This document shows positions 43,559 to 53,531 of a stretch of 64,000 nt of DNA, one piece after another. The position numbers and the translations under genes are program-made. Positions within the stretch are counted from its first letter, which is position 1. Each line of letters opens with the position of its first letter. The DNA comes from Sphingobacterium deserti. GTDB taxonomy: Bacteria > Bacteroidota > Bacteroidia > Sphingobacteriales > Sphingobacteriaceae. Under the pieces are notes generated by a model. That model made no database searches, was not told where the DNA came from, and was given only the letters and a program-made list of their open reading frames with translations. Where the stretch lies: assembly GCF_000757725.1 (NCBI RefSeq), contig NZ_JJMU01000047.1, positions 1 to 64,000 on the forward strand. The letters are read 5' to 3'.

Positions 43559-46500
43559 TTAAAAAGATAAGTTGATACCAGCCGTGAAAATTCGTGGTTG
43601 AGGATAACTTCCGTAGTCATATCCATAGATCAACCCGGTATTGGCGCCTCCATGGCTCGACCCAACCTCTGGATCATATCCGTTGTATTTCGTAAATACA
43701 TAGGCATTTTGTACGGTTACATATGCACGAAGCTTACTCACTTTGATTTTATCCGTTAAGTCCTTTGGCAAAGAATAGCCGAAAGTTATATTTCTCAAAC
43801 GGAAGAATGAGCCATCTTGTATAAACCGGTCGGAAATAGCAGAGTTATCAAAATTCCCTGGTGTCGGACGAGGAACATTTGTCTGGTCACCCGGTTGACG
43901 CCATCTATCTACCCAGTCTACTAGCCCGTTAGAGCTCAAGTTAGAACCACCTAGACCGGTAGCAAGGTTGTAGTTGAATAGGTCATTTCCGTAGGAGAAT
44001 TGCCCCATGATACTCAAATCGAAATTTTTATACTGGAATGTATTGGTGATACCTCCAAAGAAATCTGGATTGGGGTCTCCGATAATCTGGCGATCATCCG
44101 GTCTGCTTGGCGTGGTTGGTTGCCCATCAGCCCCTGCATATTCAACTAATCCGGTCTGTGGATTTACGCCCAACATTTTCCAGCCATAAAATGCACCTAA
44201 TGGGAGGCCTGGCTGTGCGATGTTTAACTCACCAACACCACCTAACATTCTTGGAACTCCCGGAGGAAGCGACAATACCTTGTTTCTATTGAATGTCATG
44301 TTTAGAGCGGTCGTCCATTTAAACTCGCCCACGAAATTCTGTGTGGTTAACTCAAATTCAAAACCTTTGTTTTCGATATCTCCCGAGTTCGTAAACTGGT
44401 TCGCATAACCTGAGCTTGTCAGGATAGGAACAGCTATCAATAGATCGGAAGTCCGTTTGTGATAATAATCGGCTAAAATCGAAATGCGGTTGTTAAACAA
44501 TCCTAAATCAATACCAATATCTGTTTGCCTTGTTGTTTCCCACTTTAAATTTATATCGCCCAAAACGGAAGGAACAAAGCCAGGGGATCCTAAATAGTTG
44601 TTACCGCTTGAGTACAATGAGTAACTGGCATAATTCCCAATATTTTGGTTACCTGTAATACCCCAGCTACCTCTTAATTTCAAATTGCTGATAGCAGGTA
44701 CCTCTTTCATAAAACTTTCTTCAGATACGCGCCATGCTGCAGCAACGGATGGAAACGTTGCCCACCGATTCTCCCTACCAAAGCGTGATGAACCATCTGT
44801 CCGTAAGTTAGCGGTTACGATATATTTCTTCTGAAAGTCGTAGTTCACGCGGGCAAAGCCTGATGCAATGGCCCACTCTTCAGGGAAAGAGTTTGCTTGG
44901 GTAACAACACCGCCGGCGCTAATGTATTCTATATCATTTGAAGGGAAATTGTTGCGCTGCGCATGTACAAACTCTAGACGTGATTCCTGCACAGAAAATC
45001 CACCCAATGCGTTGATGTGATGGTCACCATACGTTTTATCAAATGTTAGGGTTGTCTCGTTGATCCAAAGTTGGTCCCGTGTGTTTCGACGTGCACCTAT
45101 TCCGCCTTGGCTTACGTACGAGCGTAGTCCATTCGGCGGCATAAAAAATGTCTCGTCAATAAAGCTCACATCGGTACCAAAGTTTGTTTTTAAAGCTAAC
45201 GAAGGTACGATTTTGTATTCTGCACTTACGTTTGCAAGAATACGCCACGTTTGCGCATTATTAACGGGAAGCTCCAAGATAGCCAGCGGATTCTCTCTCG
45301 AAGCGCTCACTTGATCATATGCATAGTTTCCATTTGCATCGAAAACAGGAATGTTTGGCGGCGCAAAAATACCATTTTTCGTTGCCCCTTCCTTCGAGTT
45401 TTCCTCCTGCACACGGTCGTTTTCCGCACGCGTGATATTAATGGCTGTCGAAAAGTTCAGTTTTTCACTATGCTGATGGTTTAAGTTTATGCGTCCGCTA
45501 ATACGGCTAAAGTCAGATCCATGTAGAATACCGCCTTGTTTCATATAACCAAACGAAGTATAATACTGCGTCTTATCGCTTCCGCCACTCGCCGCCAATT
45601 CATAGCTCCGCGTCGCAGCTTTTCTAAAGATGGCATCTTGCCAATCTGTTGTAAGATCTGGGTTAGCCAATACCTGCTGCGGTATAGTAGTACGTGGTGT
45701 CTCTTGTTGTGCGATAGCATAAAAGTCGCGCATATAATCCTGGTATTGCGCAGTATTCATCATCTTATACTTGCGTTCGGAAGGCATCTCCGAAAAACCT
45801 TCGTACATATTGAAATGAAACTGACTCGTACCAGCATCGCCTTTTTTCGTTGTAATCAATACCACACCATTAGCCGCCCTCGATCCATAGATAGATGAAG
45901 AAGCCGCGTCTTTAAGAATTTCGACCGACTGCACATCTGCGGGATTGAGTGAGGATAGTACGTTGATACCTTGCGTTCCACCACCGAAATCAAAGGTTGA
46001 TCCGCCCGTGAAATTCGTTGTGCTATTCACGGGGATTCCGTCAATAACATATAAGGGATCCGAGCTGGCATTAATCGAGGTTGTACCACGCACACGGATA
46101 CTCAAACCGCCACCTGGAGAGCCTGATTTCTGCGATACTTGCACTCCTCCTGCCTTACCCTGTATAGCTTGTGAAATACTTGGCAATACCTCGTTTTCGA
46201 TTTGGTCTGAACCGATACTCGACACGGAACTGGCTAACGTTGCTCGTTCCATCGTACCATATCCTACAGCGACAACTTCTACCGATTGAATAGTGGTTGC
46301 CTCTTGGACCATTGTTATATCTACAGCTTTCCTATTATTCAGCAACTCTTCATGTTCTTTATATCCTACTGCGCTAAAAATAAGCGCTGGACTGCTTCCT
46401 GCGGCAATGCTAAACTTACCTTGATCGTCGGTGGCTGCTGTGACTGCTAGGCCCTTCACAGAAACCGTTGCACCCACTACAGGGCCATTTGCATCCCTCA

Positions 46501-47113
46501 CTGTTCCTTGCACGAGGTCTTGCGTGTTTTGCGGCGTGCTGGTTGAATCTGTTTGTGTCTGGGCTGTTGCCGCTGTTGTTTTTGTGGAATCACTCTGCAC
46601 AGGGACAATTCCTGTAACCTTAGTCGCCGTAGAATCTGTTCTGGTAGAATCTACCGTGGCGGCAGCTACTGCGGTAGAGTCCGCTTTAACAGAATCCGGT
46701 GGAGCGACCTTTAGCACGACATTGATTTCGCTTCTGTTGTTGATAGGTTCTTCATGCCGTGCAAAATCTGTTTTATTAAACATTAACGTGGCATCCGGCT
46801 TGGCCTCTAGTTGGAATGCTCCTTGACCGTCGGAAACAGCATTTACCGATTCGCCCTTGACAGTAACGATAACCCCTTGTAGCGGTGCACCCTTCTCGTC
46901 TTTGATGGAGCCTTTCACTGCATTTAGCGTATCGATAGATAGGGGTGAAGCCGACCAATAATCACGCACCGCATGGTTATTGTTAAACGAGACGGTATAA
47001 GGAATACTTGTTTTTTGCTGTACGACATTTGTCGTTTCGGGGTTGGAAAATGATGAAAATACGGGGGTAGGTCCGAACAAGAGGAGCGGAATAGCGTAAA
47101 TAGAATGTTTCAT
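43559..47113 (-). CDS. SusC/RagA TonB-linked outer-membrane transporter with duplicated N-terminal domain
   Basis: 1184 residues, larger than the usual ~1000-1050. Two carboxypeptidase-regulatory-like beta-sandwich domains are present, at about 64-136 (VKGSIKDEKGAPLQGVIV) and 200-270 (VQGTVRDANGPVVGATVS). They are joined by a roughly 60-residue Ser/Thr/Asp/Ala-rich linker with DSTxxTDST repeats. A TonB-box-like SVEVVAVGYG (277-286), a plug with LQSVEILKDAASSSIYGSRA-type motif (VLKDAASSSIYGS) and the barrel with C-terminal AGINLSF follow. Export signal at residues 1-20. Pairs with the SusD downstream. The duplication is unusual. Confidence 0.93.
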   Translation of the reverse strand: MKHSIYAIPLLLFGPTPVFSSFSNPETTNVVQQKTSIPYTVSFNNNHAVRDYWSASPLSIDTLNAVKGSIKDEKGAPLQGVIVTVKGESVNAVSDGQGAFQLEAKPDATLMFNKTDFARHEEPINNRSEINVVLKVAPPDSVKADSTAVAAATVDSTRTDSTATKVTGIVPVQSDSTKTTAATAQTQTDSTSTPQNTQDLVQGTVRDANGPVVGATVSVKGLAVTAATDDQGKFSIAAGSSPALIFSAVGYKEHEELLNNRKAVDITMVQEATTIQSVEVVAVGYGTMERATLASSVSSIGSDQIENEVLPSISQAIQGKAGGVQVSQKSGSPGGGLSIRVRGTTSINASSDPLYVIDGIPVNSTTNFTGGSTFDFGGGTQGINVLSSLNPADVQSVEILKDAASSSIYGSRAANGVVLITTKKGDAGTSQFHFNMYEGFSEMPSERKYKMMNTAQYQDYMRDFYAIAQQETPRTTIPQQVLANPDLTTDWQDAIFRKAATRSYELAASGGSDKTQYYTSFGYMKQGGILHGSDFSRISGRINLNHQHSEKLNFSTAINITRAENDRVQEENSKEGATKNGIFAPPNIPVFDANGNYAYDQVSASRENPLAILELPVNNAQTWRILANVSAEYKIVPSLALKTNFGTDVSFIDETFFMPPNGLRSYVSQGGIGARRNTRDQLWINETTLTFDKTYGDHHINALGGFSVQESRLEFVHAQRNNFPSNDIEYISAGGVVTQANSFPEEWAIASGFARVNYDFQKKYIVTANLRTDGSSRFGRENRWATFPSVAAAWRVSEESFMKEVPAISNLKLRGSWGITGNQNIGNYASYSLYSSGNNYLGSPGFVPSVLGDINLKWETTRQTDIGIDLGLFNNRISILADYYHKRTSDLLIAVPILTSSGYANQFTNSGDIENKGFEFELTTQNFVGEFKWTTALNMTFNRNKVLSLPPGVPRMLGGVGELNIAQPGLPLGAFYGWKMLGVNPQTGLVEYAGADGQPTTPSRPDDRQIIGDPNPDFFGGITNTFQYKNFDLSIMGQFSYGNDLFNYNLATGLGGSNLSSNGLVDWVDRWRQPGDQTNVPRPTPGNFDNSAISDRFIQDGSFFRLRNITFGYSLPKDLTDKIKVSKLRAYVTVQNAYVFTKYNGYDPEVGSSHGGANTGLIYGYDYGSYPQPRIFTAGINLSF

Positions 47114-47321
47114 TCGTGACTGTTAGTTATTAAATTTAATACCATTATCTACAGTTCTAACAAAAATCCTCCATGCACGTTCACTCAATCTATTATAATA
47201 TTTTTGTTACAAACCTTATTTCTAACGTTCTCTTTACAATAAATAGTATGCTGATTCGAATAAAATTGTATATTTCTGCATCTGCCGACAGTAAATTCGA
47301 CAGATTATTAGATATTTTCCC

Positions 47322-47612
47322 ATGAATTTTGACGAGTTTTTACAAAGTATAGACCTGGATAAATCGGCTCCGAAGGAATTGAATATCCAGCTTAGGGCCT
47401 TATGGTACGATGGAAAAGGTGATTGGAAAAGTGCACACGATCTGATTGATCACTTGGAAGACCGAACATCGGCGCATGTCCATGCTTACCTACATCGTGT
47501 GGAAGGCGATCTGTGGAATGCGAAGTACTGGTATGGACGCGCCAAGCAACCTGTCTTTGAAGGAGACCTCGCCGACGAGTGGCAACAGCTTGTAAAAATG
47601 TTACTGGGTTAG
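47322..47612 (+). CDS. Short conserved-looking protein, unknown function
   Basis: 96 residues, soluble and acidic, Trp-rich (ALWYDGKGDWKSAHDLID, LWNAKYWYGRA), with a TPR-like helical look. I do not recognise a named domain. Reading-frame composition and an ATG start after a promoter-like AT region support it. Its TAG overlaps the TAA of the convergent tamB-like gene (two stops share two bases). A TATTTTTG box at 47199-47206 is a possible but distant promoter. Confidence 0.7.
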   Translation: MNFDEFLQSIDLDKSAPKELNIQLRALWYDGKGDWKSAHDLIDHLEDRTSAHVHAYLHRVEGDLWNAKYWYGRAKQPVFEGDLADEWQQLVKMLLG

Positions 47613-50600
47613 TTTGAACTTACGCTATCAGGAACAGTGTATTGATCAAGGCGTTGTTTTCTCTCGTTCCATATCCATAGCTTTTTCCAAAATTCAGAAA
47701 GGGTGTTGAATTCCTGCCTGTAAACTACCCCCACGGCACTGATATAGTCACTGTATGGAGTGAAGAGGAAATTTCTTGTATTAAGACGGTTGTAGGCTCT
47801 TAAAACAAGATTTCCATCTTGTCGGAGTCGGAATGTGATCTCCGCGTCGGTCGCGATCTGATCTGAAAACACGGTAAGATCATTCAGTTGACTGCGGCTT
47901 CGATCGCTGACACCTCCAGTTAGAATCAAGCGATCGTCGAAAAAGCGCAGTGACGCGGAAGCGTCATTAAATGAGCGTATATTGAGATCGAGAAAGTTCA
48001 TATTTAAAGACTGGGAAATGATGCTATTCAACTGGTTAAAAGCAATTTCCGTTCCGGCCGATAACAACGTGTTGTTTACCTCGCGTCCAAATTCTTGTGT
48101 GGATGCTGGTGTGAAACTTCGGCGTACAATTAGGCTGATGGCCTGCTGGTTAATGTTGTTTCCATCACTTAAGTAGCCCTGCAGCTCATCTTTTACGTAT
48201 GGATCCTGCGGAAAGTTTAGATCGAACGAGATTTCAGGTTGTGATAGCGTGCCTTTCAAGATCATGTCTGCCTGCGCTAAAATTCGATCGTTGTTTTCTG
48301 TTCTACCGGCGGCATTATACAGCGGTGCTACGGATGTACGTTGTTGGTAAGTGGCACTTAAATTCACCGTTGCTTCGCCCGGGTTTCCCGCCCAGCGAAT
48401 CGTGCCCCCTTCTTTTAAATCAAAGAATTTATTAAAAAAATCTTGCGCCGTAAAATGGAATTTCCCCGATAAAATTAAATAATCGCCAAACATTTCAAAG
48501 TCGCCAAGGCTTGCGATACGTAGCGAAATGCTACCGGTACCGACTCCTTTTAGGGATCCGATATTATTTTCCAGATTTATTTCGGCATCTCTTGTTAAAT
48601 TGAGATCCATGTTCATCGTGATGCCTTCAAATAATCGCCTGGAAAGTGGTCTTTCTGCACTGGCAGAGTCAGGAGTCGTGAAGTAAAAGAAATCATTATC
48701 ACTGACTTTTAATGAGGAATTGAAAGGAATCGTGATAACGGTATTGGGGTTTGATGTAGCGTTTATATCAATATTAACGGCATTCACTGGACCTTTGAAG
48801 CTGAAACTGCCTGAAGCATATGCTGTTCCAAAAAACATCTCATTGTCTTTCCGTCCAGTATTCAAGATTTGAAAATTTGTTGCGAGGGCATCAATATCTA
48901 AAGTAGGATTTGAGAGGTTGTTTAGGTCGATCTGGCCCTTTGCGCTAGCTATACTACCGTTCACATCGGCAAACCGAAAGGCGTTTAATAGCAACCGGTT
49001 ATCCTGAATGAGGCAATTCTGATTAGCTAAATGATACCTAGTTTGAAGGTAATCGACTAAAAAAGATGCCTCCCGAATAGTTGATACACCGTTGATAGTT
49101 GGCTGGCTCAAGGTTCCTCCAATCGTCAAGTCGCCACTCATCTTCCCGTATAAATTCGATACCAAGTTTTTAAGGAAAGGTTGTAAAATTCCAAGGTCTA
49201 TATCGTTTACCTTACCTCGTAACTGTAAAGCGTTCTCAGAAGATTTCACGTCGTATGTTCCGGCTAGGTCAACACCTCTGCCATCAATGTCAAGCAATTT
49301 AGAATTTAGCCGCATCAACCCACTTTCTGGATCGAAATCCGCACGGATATTTAAGTTTCCTATAGGAAGGTTGTTAAATATAATAGGTGTTGTGTGGATA
49401 TCGGTTGACAAGGTCGGCTTGTTGAATACAGAATGAACATGCACATCACCACTTAAATTTCCTTGTAATTGTATACCCATCGGCTTTGTAATTCCTGCTA
49501 GTGACGAGAGACTAAAATCCTTGAACGCTATTTCCAGATCGTCTGTTTCGTCGTCAGAAAGTACACCGTTTAAACTTACCTGTTGTTTTTCACGCGTGAT
49601 AAGCAGGTCGTTTAAAAAAAACTTGCCCTTAGAGACGCGCAAATCGGCATTATCGTTTATTTGCCATGGTTCGCTATTTAATATGATTTCTGATTTGTCA
49701 AATTTTATATAGGCAGGCTTATTGTGCGCGAAGTGGATGTTCCCATTTAAATTCAAGTAGTTCGCACGATTATTTTCAGCAAGCATGACCTTAAAATGCA
49801 AACTATCATTTGCCAAGGTATTTTGAATGTTGATGTGCTCTATATAGGCCGAGTCTGAGAGGTTGAGCCGATCCGCATAGACGGAAAGTGAAAATGCTTT
49901 ATCATCGGCTTGCTCTGTAAGCGCGAGGTTGGTGATTTTCATTCCCTTATAGGAGACCACTGGACTAAAGGCTTTAAAATTCGCGGTAAAATCATCCGAT
50001 GAAAAAGTAGCTTTTAAATTTGCCCCATCTTCCAAACGTAGGTTTGGGTCAAAAAGGGCGGACACGGCATCAAAGGATTTTATGGTTACTTGAAGATCGA
50101 AGTTTTGCGCATTGTATGGCGCTGCGTCGATGTTGATGGCCGGCGCATACCGCATGGCGAGCGAACGAAAATATGGCACTATGGTGTTTAAGTCTATCTG
50201 ACCACCTAATATGCCATCAACAACGTCAGATTTTAAGGTCAACAGTTTAGATTGTTCATCGCCTTCTGAGTTAAAATCCAAATAATCCATAACAAAGTCT
50301 CCTCGAGAGGATTGAAATTGTATATGATCTGAATAGATATGGCCGTTTAATGAATTTAAGGAATTGCCACTGAGCGTTGCGCTTACATTGGACCTCTTTA
50401 CAATGATGCTATCTTTTGCAAATAGCTGGAGGGCTTTGAGGTTAAGTAGGTCTATACTCGATGAAAAGGTATAGACAGGCGTTTCTGCAGCCCAACCAAT
50501 CTCGCCGTTAAATTCAAGTCTTGCCTGCTCGTCTTGAACGCTGCCATTTGCCGTAACACGTTGGTTTTCGATTTCTCCTTCGAAAAGAATCTGTTCGTAT

Positions 50601-51967
50601 TTATAATCTTTGAGGTAAAGATCATGAAATTTTCCCTGTGCGGCGATTTGGAGCGAAAGCGCATCAGATCCCATACCGTCAAACTCAATATCGAAGCCAG
50701 TCGTTGCTAGACTTTTCGTGTTTAAAAACTCACCTACGTTGAATGTTGAACTGCTAATTTGTCCCTGATACTGGAGGGTAGGCTGGATGGCAACTGTAGC
50801 ATTTGTTTTTAAAGATCCGAGCTTGCTGTCGGCTTGTCCGTCAATGCTGAAATGATGGTAAAACCCTTCTAAGTTTCCAACATAGCTAATACTGCCCAAT
50901 TTGTGCAGCTGCGCGGGCAGCTTAAACCCACGCATATCAGCAAAATCCGGGATTAACCTTTCCAGGTCTTGGGCGGAGGTAACAAGACGATCGATGTCAA
51001 ATGTGAATTTTGTTTTATCGATATAGGGAAGCCCCACGATCCTTAGGTTTCCCTGAAAAGCTGTGTGCGTTCCGGTTTTTACCTTGACGGCTTGTGCCTT
51101 TATATTCGCCACCGTTCCCGAAAGATTAGCTTGTTCAATAGTGGTGATAAATCGAACATGCGACATCTCTGGAGCGAAAAATGCGATGTCGCGCGAATCG
51201 AGGAATGCGTCGTTCAAAGTCGCTGTAACGCGTACACTGTCAATGAAGTTTTCAAAATTGGCAAAATTGTCATACTCGAATACTAAATTGTTTCCAAGTT
51301 TTGAGCGGTTGGTCCGTAAGGTAAACTCCTTGAAGGTCATTTTGCTAGCGGATATATAAGATTCCGCCGAAAGTTCCCGCACGTGTAGACCGCTTTTCTC
51401 CCTGAAGGTCAACTGTTCTATGTTTGCATATAGATCCTGGTCTTCGAAGCGAATTGCGTCGAACAGGCCGCTGATACCCTGAATATCAAGGTCATTAAAG
51501 TTGACGCCCTTGTGCTTCTTAGTCCACCGGTGATCTACCAGCTTGAATTGACTGTCGTGAAGTTTTACTTGTTTTAGGTTGACTGAAAGTTTCGACTTGT
51601 CCTTTTTAGGGCCCTTATTTTTCGGTGCAAAGTAGTCCAGTAAAAAGCTGACGTTTGTGCTGTCCTTGTAAATCTCGTAATGGAAATACGCGCTCTCCAA
51701 CGTAAGTTTTCGTATTTCAAATTCATTTTCAAAAAGCCTCGCCAAAGATAATGTTGCTGTTATACTTTTTGCGTATACCATTCTTTCACCTTTTCTGTCG
51801 TCGATGCTTAAACCTTTTATATCTATGGAACGGAAGGGATTTATATATACATTTCCAACCGATATTTTCGCCCCTAGCTGTTTGCTTAAATAATTAGCGG
51901 TTTTTTTGCTGACATAGGTTTGAACGGTGGGGTAGCGCAACGCAAAAATAATCCCAACTGTTAGCAA
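47609..51967 (-). CDS. TamB-like translocation/assembly module protein
   Basis: About 1452 residues. The AsmA/TamB-type protein has a hydrophobic N-terminus, a very long beta-rich periplasmic body and a C-terminal DUF490 domain (about 1100-1440, with SGKFHFTAQDFFNKFFDLKEG and GGVSDRSRSQLNDL). It is thought to bridge the membranes for lipid or outer-membrane protein transfer. The TTG at 51967 truncates the transmembrane helix. The frame continues upstream as KITLITLLSITLLTV with no ATG: candidates are CTG (52003-52001) or ATT (52036-52034, giving a natural-looking KTEHKNIKKIL). So the true start is unsettled. Confidence 0.85.
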   Translation of the reverse strand: MLTVGIIFALRYPTVQTYVSKKTANYLSKQLGAKISVGNVYINPFRSIDIKGLSIDDRKGERMVYAKSITATLSLARLFENEFEIRKLTLESAYFHYEIYKDSTNVSFLLDYFAPKNKGPKKDKSKLSVNLKQVKLHDSQFKLVDHRWTKKHKGVNFNDLDIQGISGLFDAIRFEDQDLYANIEQLTFREKSGLHVRELSAESYISASKMTFKEFTLRTNRSKLGNNLVFEYDNFANFENFIDSVRVTATLNDAFLDSRDIAFFAPEMSHVRFITTIEQANLSGTVANIKAQAVKVKTGTHTAFQGNLRIVGLPYIDKTKFTFDIDRLVTSAQDLERLIPDFADMRGFKLPAQLHKLGSISYVGNLEGFYHHFSIDGQADSKLGSLKTNATVAIQPTLQYQGQISSSTFNVGEFLNTKSLATTGFDIEFDGMGSDALSLQIAAQGKFHDLYLKDYKYEQILFEGEIENQRVTANGSVQDEQARLEFNGEIGWAAETPVYTFSSSIDLLNLKALQLFAKDSIIVKRSNVSATLSGNSLNSLNGHIYSDHIQFQSSRGDFVMDYLDFNSEGDEQSKLLTLKSDVVDGILGGQIDLNTIVPYFRSLAMRYAPAINIDAAPYNAQNFDLQVTIKSFDAVSALFDPNLRLEDGANLKATFSSDDFTANFKAFSPVVSYKGMKITNLALTEQADDKAFSLSVYADRLNLSDSAYIEHINIQNTLANDSLHFKVMLAENNRANYLNLNGNIHFAHNKPAYIKFDKSEIILNSEPWQINDNADLRVSKGKFFLNDLLITREKQQVSLNGVLSDDETDDLEIAFKDFSLSSLAGITKPMGIQLQGNLSGDVHVHSVFNKPTLSTDIHTTPIIFNNLPIGNLNIRADFDPESGLMRLNSKLLDIDGRGVDLAGTYDVKSSENALQLRGKVNDIDLGILQPFLKNLVSNLYGKMSGDLTIGGTLSQPTINGVSTIREASFLVDYLQTRYHLANQNCLIQDNRLLLNAFRFADVNGSIASAKGQIDLNNLSNPTLDIDALATNFQILNTGRKDNEMFFGTAYASGSFSFKGPVNAVNIDINATSNPNTVITIPFNSSLKVSDNDFFYFTTPDSASAERPLSRRLFEGITMNMDLNLTRDAEINLENNIGSLKGVGTGSISLRIASLGDFEMFGDYLILSGKFHFTAQDFFNKFFDLKEGGTIRWAGNPGEATVNLSATYQQRTSVAPLYNAAGRTENNDRILAQADMILKGTLSQPEISFDLNFPQDPYVKDELQGYLSDGNNINQQAISLIVRRSFTPASTQEFGREVNNTLLSAGTEIAFNQLNSIISQSLNMNFLDLNIRSFNDASASLRFFDDRLILTGGVSDRSRSQLNDLTVFSDQIATDAEITFRLRQDGNLVLRAYNRLNTRNFLFTPYSDYISAVGVVYRQEFNTLSEFWKKLWIWNERKQRLDQYTVPDSVSSN

Positions 51968-52014
51968 GGTTATGCTAAGCAGCGTGATGAGCGTTATTTT
52001 CAGTATTTTTTTGA

Positions 52015-52022
52015 TATTTTTG
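52015..52022 (+). promoter_or_regulatory. -7 element of tsaD
   Basis: TATTTTTG, 25 bases before the tsaD ATG. There is no TTG at the 19- or 20-base position (weak -33). It lies inside the possible 5' end of the divergent tamB-like gene. Confidence 0.5.
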
Positions 52023-52046
52023 TGTTCTGTTTTAATACTTCGCGCA

Positions 52047-53048
52047 ATGGCTATAATCCTCGGTATCGAGTCTTCTTGTGATGAAACTTCGGCCTCTATT
52101 TGTATAGACGGTGAAATTAAGTCAAATATTATTGCTAGTCAAGCAATCCATGCAAAATACGGGGGTGTCGTTCCCGAGCTTGCATCACGTGCACATCAGC
52201 AAAATATTATTCCAACCGTCGATCAAGCAATTACGCAGGCAAAAATACATAAAAATGATATTGATGCGGTAGCTTTTACGCGTGGCCCCGGACTTTTGGG
52301 CGCGTTACTTGTAGGAACTTCTTTTGCGAAGTCGTTTGCTTTGGCAAGAAATATCCCTTTAATAGAGGTCAACCACATGCAGGCGCATATTTTAGCACAT
52401 TTTATTGAGCGTCCAAAACCCCAATTCCCGTTTCTATGTTTGACCGTTTCCGGTGGCCATACGCAGATCGTGCTGGTGAAGGACTATTTTGATATGGAGC
52501 TGCTCGGACAAACACTGGATGATGCCGCGGGCGAGGCGTTTGATAAGACCGCTAAGATATTAAACCTTCCCTATCCCGGCGGGCCTTTAATAGACAAATA
52601 TGCGAAAGATGGCAACGCCAATGCATTTAAACTTCCTGAACCGCAAATCGAAAACTTGGACTTTAGCTTTTCTGGACTTAAGACCGCTATCCTATACATG
52701 GTTCAGGCTCAAGAGAAGTTAAACCCTAATTTCCTCGAAGACCATATAGCCGACGTCTGCGCGTCGGTGCAATCCCGGATTGTATCTATCTTAATTAACA
52801 AACTGAAGAAGGCGGCGAGGCAGACGGGGATAAAAGAGATTGCTATCGCGGGAGGCGTTTCTGCTAATTCAGGATTGCGTAGCTCCTTGATAGAAACTGG
52901 TGATCATCTGGGATGGAATGTTTTTATTCCAAAATTTGAGTATTGCACAGATAATGCGGCAATGATAGCCATTGCGGGTTATCAGAAATACCTTCAGAAA
53001 TCTTTTGTGTCGCAAGATATCACTCCCTTGGCGCGTATGCACGTCTAA
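52047..53048 (+). CDS. tsaD: tRNA N6-threonylcarbamoyladenosine transferase TsaD
   Basis: 333 residues from ATG 52047 (MAIILGIESSCDETSAS, the canonical N-terminus; the longer frame from 51972 is upstream DNA). It transfers the threonylcarbamoyl group from TC-AMP to A37 of ANN-decoding tRNAs, with TsaB and TsaE. The iron-ligand motif HMQAH and the nucleotide-binding TVSGGHTQI, AGEAFDKTAKIL and AGGVSANSGLR are present, as is a conserved Asp near the end (CTDNAAMIA). Divergent from the tamB-like gene. Confidence 0.97.
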   Translation: MAIILGIESSCDETSASICIDGEIKSNIIASQAIHAKYGGVVPELASRAHQQNIIPTVDQAITQAKIHKNDIDAVAFTRGPGLLGALLVGTSFAKSFALARNIPLIEVNHMQAHILAHFIERPKPQFPFLCLTVSGGHTQIVLVKDYFDMELLGQTLDDAAGEAFDKTAKILNLPYPGGPLIDKYAKDGNANAFKLPEPQIENLDFSFSGLKTAILYMVQAQEKLNPNFLEDHIADVCASVQSRIVSILINKLKKAARQTGIKEIAIAGGVSANSGLRSSLIETGDHLGWNVFIPKFEYCTDNAAMIAIAGYQKYLQKSFVSQDITPLARMHV

Positions 53049-53087
53049 TTGCCATAAATACAACGTAAACCCTGAAATTTATCTATC

Positions 53088-53135
53088 ATGTGGACAAACA
53101 AGTTAAATATCTACGGAAGAGAATGGCTGGATGCG
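53088..53135 (+). pseudogene. Possible 5' stub of a tonB-type gene
   Basis: ATG 53088 encodes WTNKLNIYGREWLDAL, which resembles the N-terminus of Bacteroidota TonB energy transducers (K-x-IY/L-x-x-EWLDxVF, then RNKxYGAY). The resemblance stops after EWLD and the frame continues antisense through the next gene. It looks like a 15-codon remnant left by a deletion. This is inference from a short motif. Confidence 0.3.
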
Positions 53136-53531
53136 CTAAAGCGACTTAATAAGTTTGTTCAACCAAAGCTTGATTATGGCGGAAATTTCGTACTGTTCCT
53201 CATTCGCAAACTTTATCATAATATTTTCCACGTTGGCAAGCATATCGATGTATTCGGGAAAGCATCCTTCGATGTCCCGGTAGTCAGATAGCACATCGAT
53301 GAGATAACAATGTACATCGTACTCCCTAAACTTCTGTTCATGATGCTCAGTAGCATCCATCCATTCTAACTCTGAGGAAAAGCCTGAAAAAATATGCTTG
53401 TCACATATTTGTTTATAGCTCTGCCTGGATTGTACAAGTTCATCGCGGATAAGTTCCTTTTGGTCCATGAGCTCCTCAAAGATGGTTGATAGTTTATCCT
53501 GAATTTCGACTTCTCTAGATATTATTGTCAT
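53136..53531 (-). CDS. Small acidic protein, unknown function
   Basis: 131 residues, soluble, rich in Glu, Asp and aromatic residues, predicted mostly helical, with one His/Cys-containing stretch (YKQICDKHIF). I recognise no domain. ATG 53531 follows a 150-base upstream region and codon use looks normal. It overlaps the tonB-like stub's frame on the other strand. Possibly lineage-specific. Confidence 0.6.
   Translation of the reverse strand: MTIISREVEIQDKLSTIFEELMDQKELIRDELVQSRQSYKQICDKHIFSGFSSELEWMDATEHHEQKFREYDVHCYLIDVLSDYRDIEGCFPEYIDMLANVENIMIKFANEEQYEISAIIKLWLNKLIKSL

Noticed and set aside
53088..53291. Full 67-codon plus-strand frame as a real gene
   Set aside because: Most of it is antisense to the better-supported 131-residue gene; only the first 15 codons look like a TonB start.
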